Positions 1 through 5,899 of a stretch of DNA of 10,477 nucleotides are shown piece after piece. Origin of the DNA: Flectobacillus sp. (lineage in GTDB: Bacteria > Bacteroidota > Bacteroidia > Cytophagales > Spirosomataceae); NCBI GenBank assembly GCA_029865665.1, contig JARXAV010000075.1:1-10477 (forward strand), written 5' to 3'. The position numbers and the translations under genes are program-made. Positions within the stretch are counted from its first letter, which is position 1. Every line of letters begins with the position of its first letter. Below the pieces are notes generated by a model that saw nothing but the letters and a program-made list of their open reading frames with translations, searched no databases and was not told the origin of the DNA.

Positions 1-786
1 GGTGCAGGTATTTTTGTAGCTTTTTTTCTCGTCTATTTTAAGCCTTTCACAAACTCGCATTCAATAGCTGTAATACCTAACCTGAATCTGTTATTAGCCG
101 GTCACGGAATAATAGCGACAGGAATGATGCTATTTTCATACTTCCTATTACCCGCATTATTTAAATCTTTTTTTAAAGAAGAAGACTGGACAGTTCTAAA
201 GGAAATAGTCTCTGTATTACTCATGTTAACCTTAATAGCGATAGGAAATTTTCTCTATGGATATTTTGTTCACTTTGTCCCTTTTACTTTCAAGGCGTTT
301 TACTACATGATTGGCTGTACCTTAACGGTCGGCATTTTTCCTTGTGTAACCATTACATTAATTAGTTATATTTTCCATTTACGTCAATATAGTACACCGC
401 CTCAACCTATTCATATCCCTGAGATTGAAGAAAAACAACGAGTGCAAGAAGTTACTTTTGTAGCTGAAAATGAAAAAGATACCATTCTTGTTCACGAAAG
501 TGAATTACTCTTTATTGAATCGAATGATAATTATGCGACCATTCATTTTACCCGAAATGAATCTATTAATAAGGAACTGATTCGTAGTAGTTTAAGTCGT
601 TTGGAAGGACAGGTCACGTCGGAGGACATTGTCCGTTGCCACCGTTCGTATATTGTTAATTTGGCGAGGGTAATATCCGTATCAGGCAATGCACAAGGCT
701 TTAAACTACACCTCGATGACGGTACGTCGGTGATTCCCGTGGCCCGTAAAAATTCGAGCATTGTAGAGCAATTTAGAGGAAAGTAA
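1..786 (+). CDS. Membrane-anchored LytTR-family transcriptional regulator (5' end outside window)
   Basis: The reading frame is open from base 1, so the gene begins upstream. The first in-window ATG at 124 lies inside a hydrophobic segment and is not a believable start. In-window length is 261 residues. Four hydrophobic stretches are visible at roughly residues 1-13, 29-55, 70-92 and 99-126. After a short linker comes a LytTR DNA-binding domain at about residues 155-258, recognisable by ILVHESELLFIESNDNY, by RCHRSYIVNL and by the closing VIPVARKN. LytTR domains bind short direct repeats in promoters. Membrane-tethered versions without a receiver domain are common in Bacteroidetes and often act as one-component regulators, sometimes beside a transporter or histidine kinase. 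The gene converges on the dehydrogenase gene at 907. Domain identity is firm; target genes and signal are unknown. Confidence 0.88.
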   Translation, partial: GAGIFVAFFLVYFKPFTNSHSIAVIPNLNLLLAGHGIIATGMMLFSYFLLPALFKSFFKEEDWTVLKEIVSVLLMLTLIAIGNFLYGYFVHFVPFTFKAFYYMIGCTLTVGIFPCVTITLISYIFHLRQYSTPPQPIHIPEIEEKQRVQEVTFVAENEKDTILVHESELLFIESNDNYATIHFTRNESINKELIRSSLSRLEGQVTSEDIVRCHRSYIVNLARVISVSGNAQGFKLHLDDGTSVIPVARKNSSIVEQFRGK

Positions 787-909
787 TGGTTAATGATGAA
801 TGTTTAATGTATGACTGACGCAATTTATTTTTTGCTTAACTCAACGTTTTTCAATCTTTCGTAAAGCCTAATTACACATTAACCATTACGAATTCATCAT
901 TATACATTA
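784..909. repeat. Imperfect inverted repeat filling a convergent intergenic gap (TAATG-type element)
   Basis: The left arm is 784-809 on the plus strand and the right arm is 909-884 on the minus strand. Both read TAATG, two variable bases, TAATGATGAAT, three variable bases, TAATG, so 21 of 26 positions match. The 74-bp centre is AT-rich. A second overlapping match pairs 783-795 with 877-889 (13 bp perfect). The first TAA of each arm is the stop codon of the adjacent gene. It may act as a bidirectional terminator, or it may be a copy of a dispersed palindromic repeat; one copy cannot distinguish these. No transposase is present. Confidence 0.7.
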
Positions 910-1722
910 CGCATTATAGACAAAATCTAAGGGATTCGGAAACTTAAAAGTATAGCCTGTTACTTGGAGTAGTTTATCGCCACTAATTACTTTGAAGGCT
1001 AGTGGACTTGTTGGCTCTTCAAAAATTGGAAGAGGAAGACCCATTTCTTCGCAATTTTTTGTGTAAACTGCTGCTCTGCTAGGATGCTCTGGGGTTACTA
1101 AATTTAAGGTTAATGAACCAAAATCATTCACCAATACCGACTCAATAATAGCAACGACATCATCTTGATGAATATAATTGACAGGAATTTGTCCTGTTTG
1201 AAGCGTTTTTCCTGCAAAATACTTAGCTGGCATACGCTCGTAGCCCATCAGACCTGCACAGCGTAAAATCGAATAGCGTTTGCTATTCTTTTCGCAGAAA
1301 TCTTTAATCAAGTTTTCTACTTGCACCAAAGGACTCGATTCAATTACCTCAGCGTCTTCATTTAGCACTGCATTGCTTTCTGGATAAACAGAAGTCGAAG
1401 ATGTATAAACGATTTGTTGAATTGGGCTATCTTGTAATATTGCTAACACCGAGCGAATTTGTGCCACGTGATAATCATCTCCAAACTTTCCTGCTCTAGG
1501 CGGAATAGCAATCAGTAGTACATCGGTATCTAAAAAAGCATGAACGTCCGTTCCCGTAATGGCAGGAGAAAGCTGTATCTGAAAAGGAGCAATTCCCTCA
1601 TTTGCTAACAAAGCTATTTTCTCTTCTCTACTCACCGAACCCTGCACGGTATATCCTTGCTTAACAAGGCTTTTTGCCAGCGGAAAACCTAACCAACCAC
1701 AACCCAGAATACTTATTTTCAT
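907..1722 (-). CDS. NAD(P)-binding SDR-like epimerase/dehydratase family protein (YeeZ-like)
   Basis: The product is 271 residues from the ATG at 1722. A TTG-initiated extension to 1752 would add ten residues and overlap nadD; the ATG start leaves a 4-nt gap after the nadD stop, so I prefer it. An N-terminal Rossmann fold is clear: MKISILGCGWLG carries a GxGxxG dinucleotide-binding motif at residues 7-12. YTSSTSVYP at 106-114 and NYIHQDDVV at 182-190 are typical of atypical/extended SDRs of the YeeZ kind. The usual YxxxK catalytic pair is not visible; the expected position reads VQVENLIK. It may therefore be a non-classical dehydrogenase or a binding protein. It is last in the gmk-nadD operon, which suggests co-expression but does not reveal its substrate. 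Confidence 0.8.
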   Translation of the reverse strand: MKISILGCGWLGFPLAKSLVKQGYTVQGSVSREEKIALLANEGIAPFQIQLSPAITGTDVHAFLDTDVLLIAIPPRAGKFGDDYHVAQIRSVLAILQDSPIQQIVYTSSTSVYPESNAVLNEDAEVIESSPLVQVENLIKDFCEKNSKRYSILRCAGLMGYERMPAKYFAGKTLQTGQIPVNYIHQDDVVAIIESVLVNDFGSLTLNLVTPEHPSRAAVYTKNCEEMGLPLPIFEEPTSPLAFKVISGDKLLQVTGYTFKFPNPLDFVYNA

Positions 1723-1726
1723 ATTT

Positions 1727-2299
1727 CTATAAATAAAATGCTTTTCTAACAATATGCTCTTCTACCGCTTCTGGTACCATGTAACGAATCGACTGCCCAT
1801 TTTTAAGGCATTCACGAATGAAGGTTGCCGAAATATCTAAGGATGGAGCATTGACCAGTTTTACATTCGGATGATTGATGAGTTCACTTGGTTCTGAATT
1901 AGGTCTTGGATAAATATATAATCCAAAATATTCCAGAATTTTATCGTAGTTCTTCCAGTTGTGAAATTGTCCTAGATTGTCCCCGCCAATAATTAAATGG
2001 AAAGAATGCTGTGGATATTTTTCTTGTAAACGAATTAAGGTATCAATTGTGTACGAAGGTTTAGGCATCGAAAACTCAATATTGGTCGCTCTAAATTTAG
2101 GGTTATCCAAGATTGCTTTTTCGACCATATCCATACGGTCAAACTCGTGTAATAACGATTTGTTTTTTTTGAATGGATTCTGGGGAGAAACCACGAACCA
2201 CACCTGATCTAAATCGGTGGTAGTGGCCATAACATTAGCGACAATCAAGTGTCCAACATGAATGGGATTGAACGACCCAAAGAATAAACCTATTTTCAT
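1727..2299 (-). CDS. nadD: Nicotinate-nucleotide adenylyltransferase
   Basis: NadD transfers AMP from ATP to nicotinate mononucleotide, giving deamido-NAD and pyrophosphate, in the cytoplasmic NAD biosynthesis pathway. The 190-residue length is normal. The N-terminus holds the nucleotidyltransferase motif GSFNPIHVGH (residues 8-17), with the HxGH signature, and the C-terminal ISATFIR (156-162) matches the ISxTxIR ATP-binding motif. GGDN at 105-108 is also characteristic of the family. The start is an ATG at 2299, 42 nt after the gmk stop; no clear Shine-Dalgarno sequence is seen, as usual in Bacteroidetes. The spacer contains two near-identical copies of (g/c)ctaattttt around 2314-2339. The gmk-nadD adjacency is common in this phylum and supports the call. 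Confidence 0.95.
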   Translation of the reverse strand: MKIGLFFGSFNPIHVGHLIVANVMATTTDLDQVWFVVSPQNPFKKNKSLLHEFDRMDMVEKAILDNPKFRATNIEFSMPKPSYTIDTLIRLQEKYPQHSFHLIIGGDNLGQFHNWKNYDKILEYFGLYIYPRPNSEPSELINHPNVKLVNAPSLDISATFIRECLKNGQSIRYMVPEAVEEHIVRKAFYL

Positions 2300-2341
2300 G
2301 AACCTTAAACAAACGGCTAATTTTTCAGCCTAATTTTTGAA

Positions 2342-2908
2342 CTATCCAATTAACTCCTCAAACCATTCTTGTGCCGTTTGAACCGCTACTTCTAGTTGGT
2401 CATTAACCAAAACTCGATCAAATTGCTCTTGAAATGACATTTCGTATTCCATTTTAGCAATACGTTTCATAATCGACTCTTCTGAATCCGTGCCACGGTC
2501 ACGTAAGCGTCTTTCCACTTCTTCTAAACTTGGCACTTTCACGAAGATAGCAAGGGCTTTATCGCCGTAATATTTTTTTAGGCTAATCCCTCCTTTTACG
2601 TCCACATCAAAAATCACGTGCTTACCCGAAGCCCACAGGCGTTCGATTTCAGACTTTAATGTTCCGTAGTAGGTATCCGTATAGACCTCCTCCCATTCAG
2701 CAAAAGCATCGTCTTCTATGTTTGCTCTAAATTCATCAGGACTCAAGAAATAGTAATCTTTACCATGCACTTCTTCCCCCCGTTTTGCACGGGTAGCAGC
2801 AGAAATAGAAAAGCCCAAATTGGCATTATTTTCTAGTAATTGACGCACGATGGTCGTTTTGCCCGAACCAGACGGGGCAGAAAAGATGAGTAGCTTTCCG
2901 TTTTCCAA
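2342..2908 (-). CDS. gmk: Guanylate kinase, TTG start
   Basis: Guanylate kinase phosphorylates GMP to GDP with ATP, an essential step in guanine nucleotide synthesis and recycling. The product is 188 residues, normal for the family. The P-loop APSGSGKT lies at residues 11-18, and the GMP-binding stretch [19 protein letters not shown] at 36-54 keeps the conserved Arg, Glu and Tyr residues. No ATG is available: the frame is closed by a TAA at 2917-2915, and the next codons are TAT, CTT, TTG. The TTG at 2908 gives the expected N-terminus directly before the P-loop, so it is the likely start. It is the first gene of the operon with nadD and the dehydrogenase. A candidate promoter lies about 150 nt upstream. 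Confidence 0.95.
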   Translation of the reverse strand: MENGKLLIFSAPSGSGKTTIVRQLLENNANLGFSISAATRAKRGEEVHGKDYYFLSPDEFRANIEDDAFAEWEEVYTDTYYGTLKSEIERLWASGKHVIFDVDVKGGISLKKYYGDKALAIFVKVPSLEEVERRLRDRGTDSEESIMKRIAKMEYEMSFQEQFDRVLVNDQLEVAVQTAQEWFEELIG

Positions 2909-3077
2909 AAGATATTAACGAGTTTAAGTTGAATGGGGTTGTTGAGTAAAAAGTTGAAAGTTTATGAGCAACTGTCAGTCGGCTTAAAGCTAAAAGCATA
3001 TATTATTTTAAACCAAATGCTTTAACCCTTAATCTCTACACTTTTATACACCTCCACAAAATGACTACAAATATAAA
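2909..3077 (-). other. gmk upstream leader region
   Basis: No gene is visible between the gmk start and the terminator of the anti-sigma gene. If the promoter at 3068-3095 is used, the gmk transcript carries a leader of about 150 nt. It contains a weak 7-bp dyad (aaagcat at 2993-2999 with atgcttt at 3017-3023). I do not recognise any riboswitch class in it. Confidence 0.4.
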
Positions 3078-3095
3078 AGGTTATTCAGTTTCAAA
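3068..3095 (-). promoter_or_regulatory. Candidate promoter for gmk-nadD operon
   Basis: On the minus strand TATATTTG (3075-3068) is an exact match to the Bacteroidetes -7 element TAnnTTTG. TTTG at 3095-3092 could serve as the -33 element with a 16-nt spacer, a little short of the usual 19 or so. It overlaps the 3' arm of the anti-sigma terminator, so this is only a moderate call. Confidence 0.4.
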
Positions 3096-3128
3096 GTGTT
3101 TGGTAAACATCTTAAAACTGAATAACCT
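3068..3128 (-). terminator. Intrinsic terminator after the anti-sigma gene
   Basis: A perfect 14-bp inverted repeat, aggttattcagttt (3078-3091) and its complement (3115-3128), encloses a 23-nt loop. In the minus-strand transcript the stem is followed by a U-rich run (TTTTATATTTG). It begins 22 nt after the stop codon of the small Cys-rich gene, which fits a rho-independent-type terminator for that gene. Confidence 0.75.
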
Positions 3129-3150
3129 CAAAAACGACGGTAAATCGTTA

Positions 3151-3417
3151 CTATAAACCTGAAATTTTCTTCTTAATACAATCAATAATACTAGAAGGTA
3201 CGCATTTTTTTTCCAAGCGTAACTGAAGTGCATCTTTAATACACTTTTCCAATTCATACCCTTTCTCGCAGGGTAAGCATTTTTCCATATTATTTTTAAA
3301 TTGAGCTATCTGCTCTTCAGATGCCTGTCCATCTACAATGAGTTGCACCAATTTCATGCACTCACTTTTATGTTCGCAATCTGTCTTTTTTTGAACCTTT
3401 TCAGCCTCGGAAACCAT
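3151..3417 (-). CDS. Small Cys-rich anti-sigma factor candidate (RsrA/ZAS-like)
   Basis: The protein has 88 residues and seven cysteines (14, 20, 47, 50, 59, 72, 80), with no membrane segment or signal peptide. Its layout resembles RsrA, the redox-sensing zinc anti-sigma factor of SigR: an H16-x3-C20 pair, then a spacer, then KCLPC (46-50), then a helical tail ending in VPSSIIDCIKKKI. RsrA-type proteins bind their sigma factor in the reduced zinc form and release it when cysteines form disulfides. The gene follows a SigR-like ECF sigma gene on the same strand, which supports partnership. The ZAS motif Hx3Cx2C is altered: the His position is Asn43 (NMEKCLPC), so zinc binding may differ or use His16. 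The start is the ATG at 3417. Function is inferred from family resemblance and context. Confidence 0.68.
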   Translation of the reverse strand: MVSEAEKVQKKTDCEHKSECMKLVQLIVDGQASEEQIAQFKNNMEKCLPCEKGYELEKCIKDALQLRLEKKCVPSSIIDCIKKKISGL

Positions 3418-3483
3418 GTTTCTATAGGATTAAACAATTAAATTGGTACTCAATGGGTTATTAAAATGATGCTATTGTACACA

Positions 3484-3496
3484 AACACAATGTGTT
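3484..3496. repeat. 13-bp palindrome in the sigma/anti-sigma spacer
   Basis: The sequence aacaca-a-tgtgtt is a perfect palindrome around one central base. It lies 67 bp upstream of the anti-sigma start and downstream of the T-tract. It could be an operator for a separate anti-sigma promoter, but no TAnnTTTG match is seen here, so the role is unknown. Confidence 0.35.
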
Positions 3497-3530
3497 AGTT
3501 CATCATATATAATGGGCTAACAGCATGTAT

Positions 3531-3569
3531 AAAAAAAAAATTCCCATCTTTAGAAAATAAAATGAGAAT
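3531..3569 (-). terminator. Intrinsic terminator or attenuator between sigma and anti-sigma genes
   Basis: On the minus strand attctcat (3569-3562) can pair with atgggaat (3547-3540), eight pairs with one G-U, and is followed directly by an unbroken T-tract made of bases 3540-3531. It starts 17 nt after the sigma stop codon. The stem is short but the T-tract is strong, so at least partial termination before the anti-sigma gene is likely. Confidence 0.6.
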
Positions 3570-3586
3570 CTGATGATTATCAAGAA

Positions 3587-4204
3587 TTATTCTGTCAAAG
3601 TGTCAGAATTCACGTCATACCCTAACGATTTGGCATAGTATTTCAGTTTTTCCTTCAGGAGCATTCTAGCACGGTGTAAGCGAGAGCGAACCGTACCAAT
3701 CGGAATATCTAAAATTTTGGCCATTTCTTCATACGTAAATCCTTCTACGTCACAAAGAATAATGACGGTTCTAAAATCAACAGGAAGGGCATTAAGGGCA
3801 TTGGCAATTTCATCACCAATTAAATCCTGAACAGATTCGGCACGTAAATCAACTGTCTGAGCAGTTTCTGCTTCTTCTTCTGAATTATACGTTGTCTCTA
3901 CGTCTTGATAATCAACCTTTGATGGTTCTTTCGACTTCTTTCTAAAATCGTTAATAAAACTATTCTTTAGAATTCTAAACAACCAGGCCTTGGCGTTTGT
4001 TCCTTCTTCAAAAGAGTTTATAAATCTAAATGCTTTGAGATAGGTATCCTGTACAAGGTCATTGGCATCGTCTTCATCGTTTGTCAGGCGAAAGGCGAAA
4101 TTGTACATCGAATCTATATGTGGCATAAACTCCTTCGTGAAAACTCGATGTTTTTCGGTTTCCGAATAGGTTTGAAGGGTCTGTATTTCTTCTGGCTCTG
4201 ACAT
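3587..4204 (-). CDS. ECF RNA polymerase sigma factor, SigR/SigH-like
   Basis: The 205-residue protein is a group 4 (ECF) sigma factor that would direct RNA polymerase to a stress regulon. Region 2 spans about residues 25-92, with DLVQDTYLKAF (49-59) for core binding and -10 recognition and GTNAKAWLFRILKNSFINDF (68-87). Region 4 spans about 130-190, with ALPVDFRTVIIL (139-150), DVEGFTYEEMAKIL and the helix-turn-helix IPIGTVRSRLHRAR (167-180). An acidic linker of about 40 residues separates them. TNAKAWLFRILKNSFIN, IPIGTVRSRLHR and the whole layout resemble actinobacterial SigR/SigH, which respond to thiol-oxidative stress. The next gene downstream is an RsrA-like Cys-rich protein, the expected partner. 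The start is the ATG at 4204. Stimulus and regulon are inferences. Confidence 0.92.
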   Translation of the reverse strand: MSEPEEIQTLQTYSETEKHRVFTKEFMPHIDSMYNFAFRLTNDEDDANDLVQDTYLKAFRFINSFEEGTNAKAWLFRILKNSFINDFRKKSKEPSKVDYQDVETTYNSEEEAETAQTVDLRAESVQDLIGDEIANALNALPVDFRTVIILCDVEGFTYEEMAKILDIPIGTVRSRLHRARMLLKEKLKYYAKSLGYDVNSDTLTE

Positions 4205-4322
4205 AAACGTTGATGAGTATCTCTAGTAAAAATAAAGCATTATCATTTAATCTTAAATAACACCATGAATTCATGACCTTTGTCAAGATTCAGATTGTCA
4301 ATAATCAAACTTTATACATACA
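4205..4322 (-). promoter_or_regulatory. Sigma-gene upstream region with a 12-bp palindrome
   Basis: This stretch should hold the promoter of the sigma gene. No TAnnTTTG element is visible on the minus strand; two TTGACA/TTGAC-like words are present but lack a well-spaced -7 partner. A perfect palindrome catgaattcatg sits at 4264-4275, 60 bp upstream of the start codon, and could be a regulator site. An autoregulated, non-housekeeping promoter would be consistent with this. Confidence 0.3.
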
Positions 4323-4342
4323 AAGAATCTGCCAAGATTCTT
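4323..4342 (-). terminator. Hairpin after mreD, possible terminator of the mre cluster
   Basis: An 8-bp perfect stem, aagaatct and agattctt, encloses a 4-nt loop. On the minus strand it lies about 54 nt downstream of the mreD stop. The following bases (TGTATGTATAAAG) give only a poor U-tract, so termination may be weak or factor-assisted. Confidence 0.45.
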
Positions 4343-4396
4343 ATTTACTAATTTAATGACAAAACGACAGCAAAGCATCAACTACCAACGAATTAC

Positions 4397-4903
4397 TTAT
4401 TCCTTCCTAAAAAGTTGAATAATAATCAATACTAACGTCGTGAATATAGTACTAGCCACTGTCTTCAATAATACAAATCCAAGTAAACTCATGGAAGATG
4501 CTTCCAGAAAGAAAAGCACAAAATGATGAATCGCTACCAAGATAACGCAGTAGGGTATAAACCAAGCAAAACCCATTGATTTAAGAGATAAGGTATCACG
4601 CTCATCGTATCCTCGTTGAGGCATCAATAACGTAATAACGGATGGTCTTAAATAAGCAATGAGTGTCATGGCGGCAGCATTGGCTCCGATGGTATTGTAA
4701 AACATATCCACAATTAGCCCAGCCACAAAGCCAAGTATGATTAATCGAGTACGAGAGGTGTCGAAGGGTAATAGTAAAATCGCACCTACATAAGCAAAAC
4801 AAAAAGCATAATCGAATAAGACCAATTGTCTTACAAAAAAGATTTGCAAAACAAGGTAAAATATAAACGCTAAAATTTGTGGTATAAGATTATTGGGAGT
4901 CAT
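4397..4903 (-). CDS. mreD: Rod shape-determining protein MreD
   Basis: MreD is an inner-membrane member of the elongasome, which with MreB, MreC, PBP2 and RodA guides lateral peptidoglycan synthesis. The 168 residues are mostly hydrophobic, with about five membrane segments near residues 8-28, 33-48, 53-90, 110-133 and 138-165. The conserved acidic residue inside a membrane stretch is present (GLIVDMFYNTIGANA, 62-76). The family is poorly conserved in sequence, so the call rests on topology, length and position. It starts 6 nt after the mreC stop, clearly co-translated with it. A likely hairpin ends the cluster downstream, and mrdA and rodA do not follow. Confidence 0.9.
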   Translation of the reverse strand: MTPNNLIPQILAFIFYLVLQIFFVRQLVLFDYAFCFAYVGAILLLPFDTSRTRLIILGFVAGLIVDMFYNTIGANAAAMTLIAYLRPSVITLLMPQRGYDERDTLSLKSMGFAWFIPYCVILVAIHHFVLFFLEASSMSLLGFVLLKTVASTIFTTLVLIIIQLFRKE

Positions 4904-4909
4904 CGAATT

Positions 4910-5767
4910 CTACTTTTTTGCTTGATTTTCTTTTTCAATCGATACAGATTCTTCTAACGCTCGCTGTTCTTTTTCTAACTTATTATTGATAACATAAACA
5001 TACGAAAGCGTATTGAAATTGGTAGCCAACTGCAATTTAATATGGTGGAATGTTTGGTCTGGCTTAACACCCAGATACGTAACATAGCCAATTGTAATAT
5101 TAGGGGGAAACACGTAGTTATAATCTGAGGTTACAATCGTATCCTTCTTTTGTACGGACTTATAACGAGAAACGTCTGTCATCTCGACCACTTCTGAATT
5201 AGTTCCATCCCACTTAATCGACCCGATTTCATTGTTTCGTTTAATTTTTGCGGAAACCGTATATTCAGAGTGCAAAATTGAAATAATTCGAGAGAAATGT
5301 GGCGAACACGATTTGATTTTACCCACTACCCCTGTTGAGGAAATCACCCCCATGCCAGGAGCAAGACCATCCGCAGAACCTTTATCAATGGTAATGTAAT
5401 TATTAAACTGCGTGGTAGTCAAGTTAATAACTTTTGCTACAACAGGATTAAAACGAGCAGCAACAGCAGAATCTGCCTTATAATTTATACTAGCAGATTG
5501 TAATTTTTCAGATTGTAACCGAGCTAGTTTAGCAATCAGCCCTTTGTTTTCAGAAGCTAACTCCGCATTCGTTTCATCTAATCTTCGATAAGCCTTAATA
5601 CTATTTGATAGGCCAATAATACGTGCCACGTAAGTATTGGTTGTATTAAAGAAAATAGCATTTGGGTAATTATTCACTGAATAAAAAAACCATAAGCTCA
5701 AAATCTCTAACAATACAAAAACGATGAACGCTCTTTTCTTCGAAATGAATTCAATTAATTGATACAT
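4910..5767 (-). CDS. mreC: Rod shape-determining protein MreC
   Basis: MreC is a bitopic membrane protein that links cytoplasmic MreB with MreD and periplasmic PBP2. The 285 residues show a short cytoplasmic N-terminus, one membrane helix at about 13-30, a predicted coiled coil at about 55-93, and then the twin beta-barrel periplasmic domain. Family motifs include ITIDKGSADGLAPGMGV (125-141) and STGVVGKI (144-151). The C-terminus ends in a charged helix rich in Lys and Glu (NKLEKEQRALEE), common in Bacteroidetes MreC. The start is the ATG at 5767. It is preceded by a 132-bp gap after mreB that contains a 13-bp stem-loop, and it is followed after 6 nt by mreD. Confidence 0.96.
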   Translation of the reverse strand: MYQLIEFISKKRAFIVFVLLEILSLWFFYSVNNYPNAIFFNTTNTYVARIIGLSNSIKAYRRLDETNAELASENKGLIAKLARLQSEKLQSASINYKADSAVAARFNPVVAKVINLTTTQFNNYITIDKGSADGLAPGMGVISSTGVVGKIKSCSPHFSRIISILHSEYTVSAKIKRNNEIGSIKWDGTNSEVVEMTDVSRYKSVQKKDTIVTSDYNYVFPPNITIGYVTYLGVKPDQTFHHIKLQLATNFNTLSYVYVINNKLEKEQRALEESVSIEKENQAKK

Positions 5768-5793
5768 TGCGTTTCTTAACAGTTTAAAACGTC

Positions 5794-5853
5794 ATTAGGT
5801 TACCATCTACACTAAAATCCATTACTGAACATTAACATAAATGATAACCTAAT
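5794..5853 (-). repeat. Stem-loop in the mreB-mreC spacer
   Basis: The sequence attaggttaccat (5794-5806) is complementary to atgataacctaat (5841-5853) at 12 of 13 positions; in the minus-strand RNA the remaining position is a G-U pair, giving a continuous 13-bp stem with a 34-nt loop. It ends 26 nt before the mreC start codon. The bases after the stem (GACGTTTTAAAC) do not form a convincing U-tract. It could be an RNA-processing site, a partial terminator or an operator. Confidence 0.5.
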
Positions 5854-5899
5854 ATCACAAAATACTTTATCAACAAGCAAGTAATAAACTTTGCTTAAA

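Noticed and set aside
784..909. TAATG/CATTA repeats as a CRISPR array or tandem repeat array
   Set aside because: The units are short, change direction in the middle, and have no regular spacers; an inverted-repeat element explains them better.
1723..1752. TTG-initiated N-terminal extension of the dehydrogenase
   Set aside because: It overlaps the end of nadD and puts ten extra residues before a textbook Rossmann N-terminus; the ATG at 1722 is better.
4074..4286. Minus-strand open frame of 70 codons overlapping the 5' end of the sigma gene
   Set aside because: It overlaps the well-supported sigma gene in another frame and has no family resemblance.
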